Below are positions 61,435-64,000 of a stretch of DNA of 64,000 nucleotides, piece by piece; within the stretch, counting starts at the first letter, position 1, and each line of letters starts with the position of its first letter. The translations under genes were made by a program, and so were the position numbers. The DNA is taken from contig HG738137.1 of the NCBI GenBank assembly GCA_000499405.2, positions 1,550,001 to 1,614,000 on the forward strand, written 5' to 3'. The notes below the pieces were generated by a model. It was not told where the DNA came from. It did not search any database and worked only from the letters and a program-made list of their open reading frames with translations. This DNA is from Onchocerca volvulus. Taxonomy: Eukaryota; Nematoda; Chromadorea; Rhabditida; Onchocercidae.

Positions 61435-61487
61435 TTGTTTAGCTAATAAAGTATACATCGTCCACGTGAACTTTCATTTTAAGCAAT
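61435..61487 (-). other. Candidate 5' UTR exon of dot-1 with a 12-codon upstream ORF
   Basis: On the minus strand TTTTTCAG precedes 61487 and a GTGAGT donor follows 61435; the intron would end at the ACAG before 61338, 14 nt upstream of the dot-1 ATG. The exon contains ATGAAAGTTCAC and stays open for 12 codons (MKVHVDDVYFIS) before TAA. Alternatively the ACAG before 61338 is a trans-splice site and this segment is not transcribed. Confidence 0.35.
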
Positions 61488-61490
61488 CTG

Positions 61491-63540
61491 AAAAATAAAC
61501 AATAATTTCCGAAATTTTCAATAAAATTTTACGGTTGAAAATAGCGCACAACTGCAAATTTAGATATAATTATTCGATTTCACAAATTTGTCCTTTAAAA
61601 ATTCATGATGTCGTTAACGATGTAAACATTACTTCGATGATATCATAATTCAAATGACGGATAATGGATTATAGCTGAAAAATGAATGATTGGAAAAGGA
61701 TGAAAAATTGATGTTTGCTTATCAGCTTGATCGCGAGATAGGATTTGAGAATAAAAATACGACTGGAACCTTAAATGATTCGAATTCCTCAACAGCACGT
61801 TTGGGAAAAACTCACTCCTACTAGATGATTTCATTAATTATATGATGCAAACTCATAACTCATGAATAAAAGATGAGAAATATCTGTTAACTTTCTATCA
61901 ACATTTCTAAAAGATCATAAAAATGAGTTAACTTCTGCGCCGAAAATTCTTTCGACTAGTCAATTAGTTAAAGGAATTCAAAGTTGAAACATATGACCTT
62001 TCCTCGTACTCAAATAGAAGAGGTCATGTACTTCAACTGTAAATATATTAATAATTAAAAATATCAATCATTTTGAAATGCATAAAATAGCCTCATTCGT
62101 CTAACTTCTTCCCTTATAATGAATATGAACAGTCTAGTTGAAATAGAAAACCCAAGAAGTTGTTTATATCAACAGATTAATCTACATAAAAATATTTTAA
62201 TGAAAATAAAACGTATATTTCATTCATTCTGAACGATTTTAACATCATCTTCTTCGAACATATTTTTGTTTTCCGATACTTTAATTAATAAGATTGATAA
62301 CTGGTGATAAAACAGGAATAAGTGATAAAGACAAACATTCACTTGATATTCTTCTAAAATATTAATATCAACGAAGAAATAATGTAATAATCAATAATTG
62401 TTGTCATTATCATAATGTTTCTCAAAAATAAATCGATAAGCGAAGTCGTTTATTTTCTAATGATTTCAGTAAAATTACAATCTTATGTTTTGTTAGTTTC
62501 TTAAAGATATCTTTAAACTAAATATAGAATAGTATGTAGAAAATAAAACATTTGCAAACTTTCGAGATGATTTCTGTGCTTCCACCAGGAAAACATTCGA
62601 GAATAATATTCTGAGAAAAAGAAAGGAAAAAGTCGCAAGTCGAAAATAGTTGCAAGCAACCATACGTTCACATTATTGTCGTTGATTGATCTTGTTTACA
62701 CTGCCTTACTTTAATTCTTTCATTGCTGAACGAAATAATTAAAGATCAGAAACTTGAAATTAATCCAAAGTAATCAAATGATTAATTAAAAATTGAATAA
62801 ATATGTTAAAGATTTAGAGAAGAAAAAGTAAATCAATCGGTCGAAAAACGACTGCACAGAAAACTTGAACCTTGCAGTAATCTACTAAGTTTCAAGAAAT
62901 TGGCCTTATCATCTTTCAATCCTACTATCTTTTCGTGAATTTTTAGCGAAATCAGAGTTTTCTGGCACACAAGTAAAACAAACGGACTAATTTCAAATCC
63001 TTTTTGGAAACGTCAGAAACTTTCAATGTAATTTGCGTGAAAAACATCGAAGGATAACTTTTCCATCACTTCAACCTTTTCAAAGTTCAAAGTTAAGAAA
63101 ACTGAAAACCAGAAAGATGTGTTAAAATCAAAAACCGAATGAAAAGTGGAATATAACACATAAAATGCATTTATTGATATATTCACAACAATAAATCACA
63201 AACCAAAAATAGGATGAAACGATAATTTGCATGAAATTCACGTGTGAACAAGTGACGTTTAGGTAGGATGAGGGACATTATAACTTAAATTAGTAATTAA
63301 TTCATGTTAACAGCTATAAAAGTAGCATGTGAGAAGGGTGGACAATTTTGTTAGAACTCTGTAATTAGAATCGGCAAAAGATGGGAAAAAGTTTGAGGAA
63401 AATGATTCAGAAAAAAAAACTTTTTTACTCAAACCGATCGAAACTTCCATGTTCAGCAAAAAAGGCCAAAGTGCGAGGACGAAAATCGACGTGTATGTCG
63501 CTGTCTGTGTGTATGTGACAGACTAGATGAGATGATAGAC
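61491..63540. other. Upstream flank of dot-1
   Basis: AT-rich, no supported exon on either strand and no recognisable repeat. Confidence 0.5.
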
Positions 63541-63815
63541 ATACACACACACACATATATATATAGGAAGGAAAGGCAACACAAGGAAGCACAGCAATCA
63601 ATGAAATTTCAATTTCGTCTTCCTCTCTTCTTTATAATGCTCTCTAACGGTTCATGTTAATGTGGTGCATACACACATACACACGCACACATACATACAC
63701 ACACCCATACACACATACACGCACACACATATGCACAGACATACACGTACACATATACACGTACAGACATACACGCACACATATACAAACACGACATACA
63801 CGCAGACATGTATGT
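63541..63815. repeat. CA-rich microsatellite cluster
   Basis: An (AC)n/(AT)n run at 63541-63565 and a longer imperfect ACACATACAC array at about 63668-63815. The matching open frames on both strands are repeat artefacts (Cys-Val-Cys and Thr-His-Thr runs). Confidence 0.92.
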
Positions 63816-64000
63816 TGAAAAAGGGACAGACACGCACAAAGGCATAATTGGTTATTTATTTATCAATTATATAGATTTAACGGTATTTATCTGAAAATTG
63901 AAGTGTTTTGTTTGTTATTTTTGGATGGTTTCTTTTTTTTTTTTTTAATTGAAATTTCAATTTTTGTTAAAGTTTTTTGAAAGCATTCTGTGATTTATTA

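Noticed and set aside
63652..63847. Cys-Val-rich and Thr-His-rich frames at the right end
   Set aside because: They translate the CA-rich microsatellite.
1..64000. tRNA, rRNA or CRISPR features
   Set aside because: No TTCGANTC-type tRNA arm with a matching acceptor stem, no rRNA-like sequence and no regularly spaced identical repeats were seen; the sequence is eukaryotic.

Overview
This is a nuclear window from an AT-rich eukaryote, most probably a nematode and perhaps a filarial or other spirurid worm. Many small exons are separated by AT-rich introns of about 80 to 700 bp with GT-AG ends and the short TTTCAG-type acceptor of nematodes. Several start codons sit a few bases after such an acceptor with no coding exon upstream, as expected for spliced-leader trans-splicing. 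The protein families point to an animal. The species call is inference; the exon models below were built by hand by following reading phase through every junction.

Layout, left to right. 1-2.9 kb holds a frameshifted C-terminal relic of a Helitron helicase, an AATG tetranucleotide array and no other gene. 2.9-6.7 kb (+) is an orphan coiled-coil protein (482 aa). 7.4-11.7 kb (-) is EME1, the non-catalytic partner of the MUS81 endonuclease (486 aa), tail to tail with the first gene. 11.8-14.2 kb is intergenic and contains a short tandem array interrupted by a 330-bp non-autonomous Helitron whose exact ends can be read. 14.2-26.1 kb (+) is a 28-exon P4-ATPase lipid flippase of the ATP8A/TAT-1 type (about 1145 aa). 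26.1-28.2 kb holds a 41-bp minisatellite. 28.2-35.6 kb (+) is EDC4/Ge-1, the mRNA decapping scaffold, in a compact 802-aa form. 36.5-37.3 kb (-) is a 97-aa CTF8, a subunit of the alternative clamp loader. 37.4-41.0 kb is intergenic, with Helitron fragments and a possible broken gene. 41.1-47.0 kb (-) is an orphan proline- and serine-rich 1059-aa protein. 47.1-51.6 kb is intergenic. 51.6-61.3 kb (-) is DOT1, the histone H3K79 methyltransferase (1000 aa, 17 exons, complete catalytic domain, AT-hook and C-terminal coiled coils). 61.5-64 kb is its upstream region and ends in CA-rich microsatellites.

The genes are unrelated housekeeping functions (DNA repair, cohesion, lipid asymmetry, mRNA decay, chromatin). 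Nothing suggests an operon: spacings are kilobases and orientations mixed. The most interesting material is in the non-coding DNA: a Helitron with an internal empty site that proves its boundaries, a helicase relic from the same class of element, and three independent cases of local intron or exon duplication, including a decayed copy of a flippase exon inside an upstream intron of the same gene.
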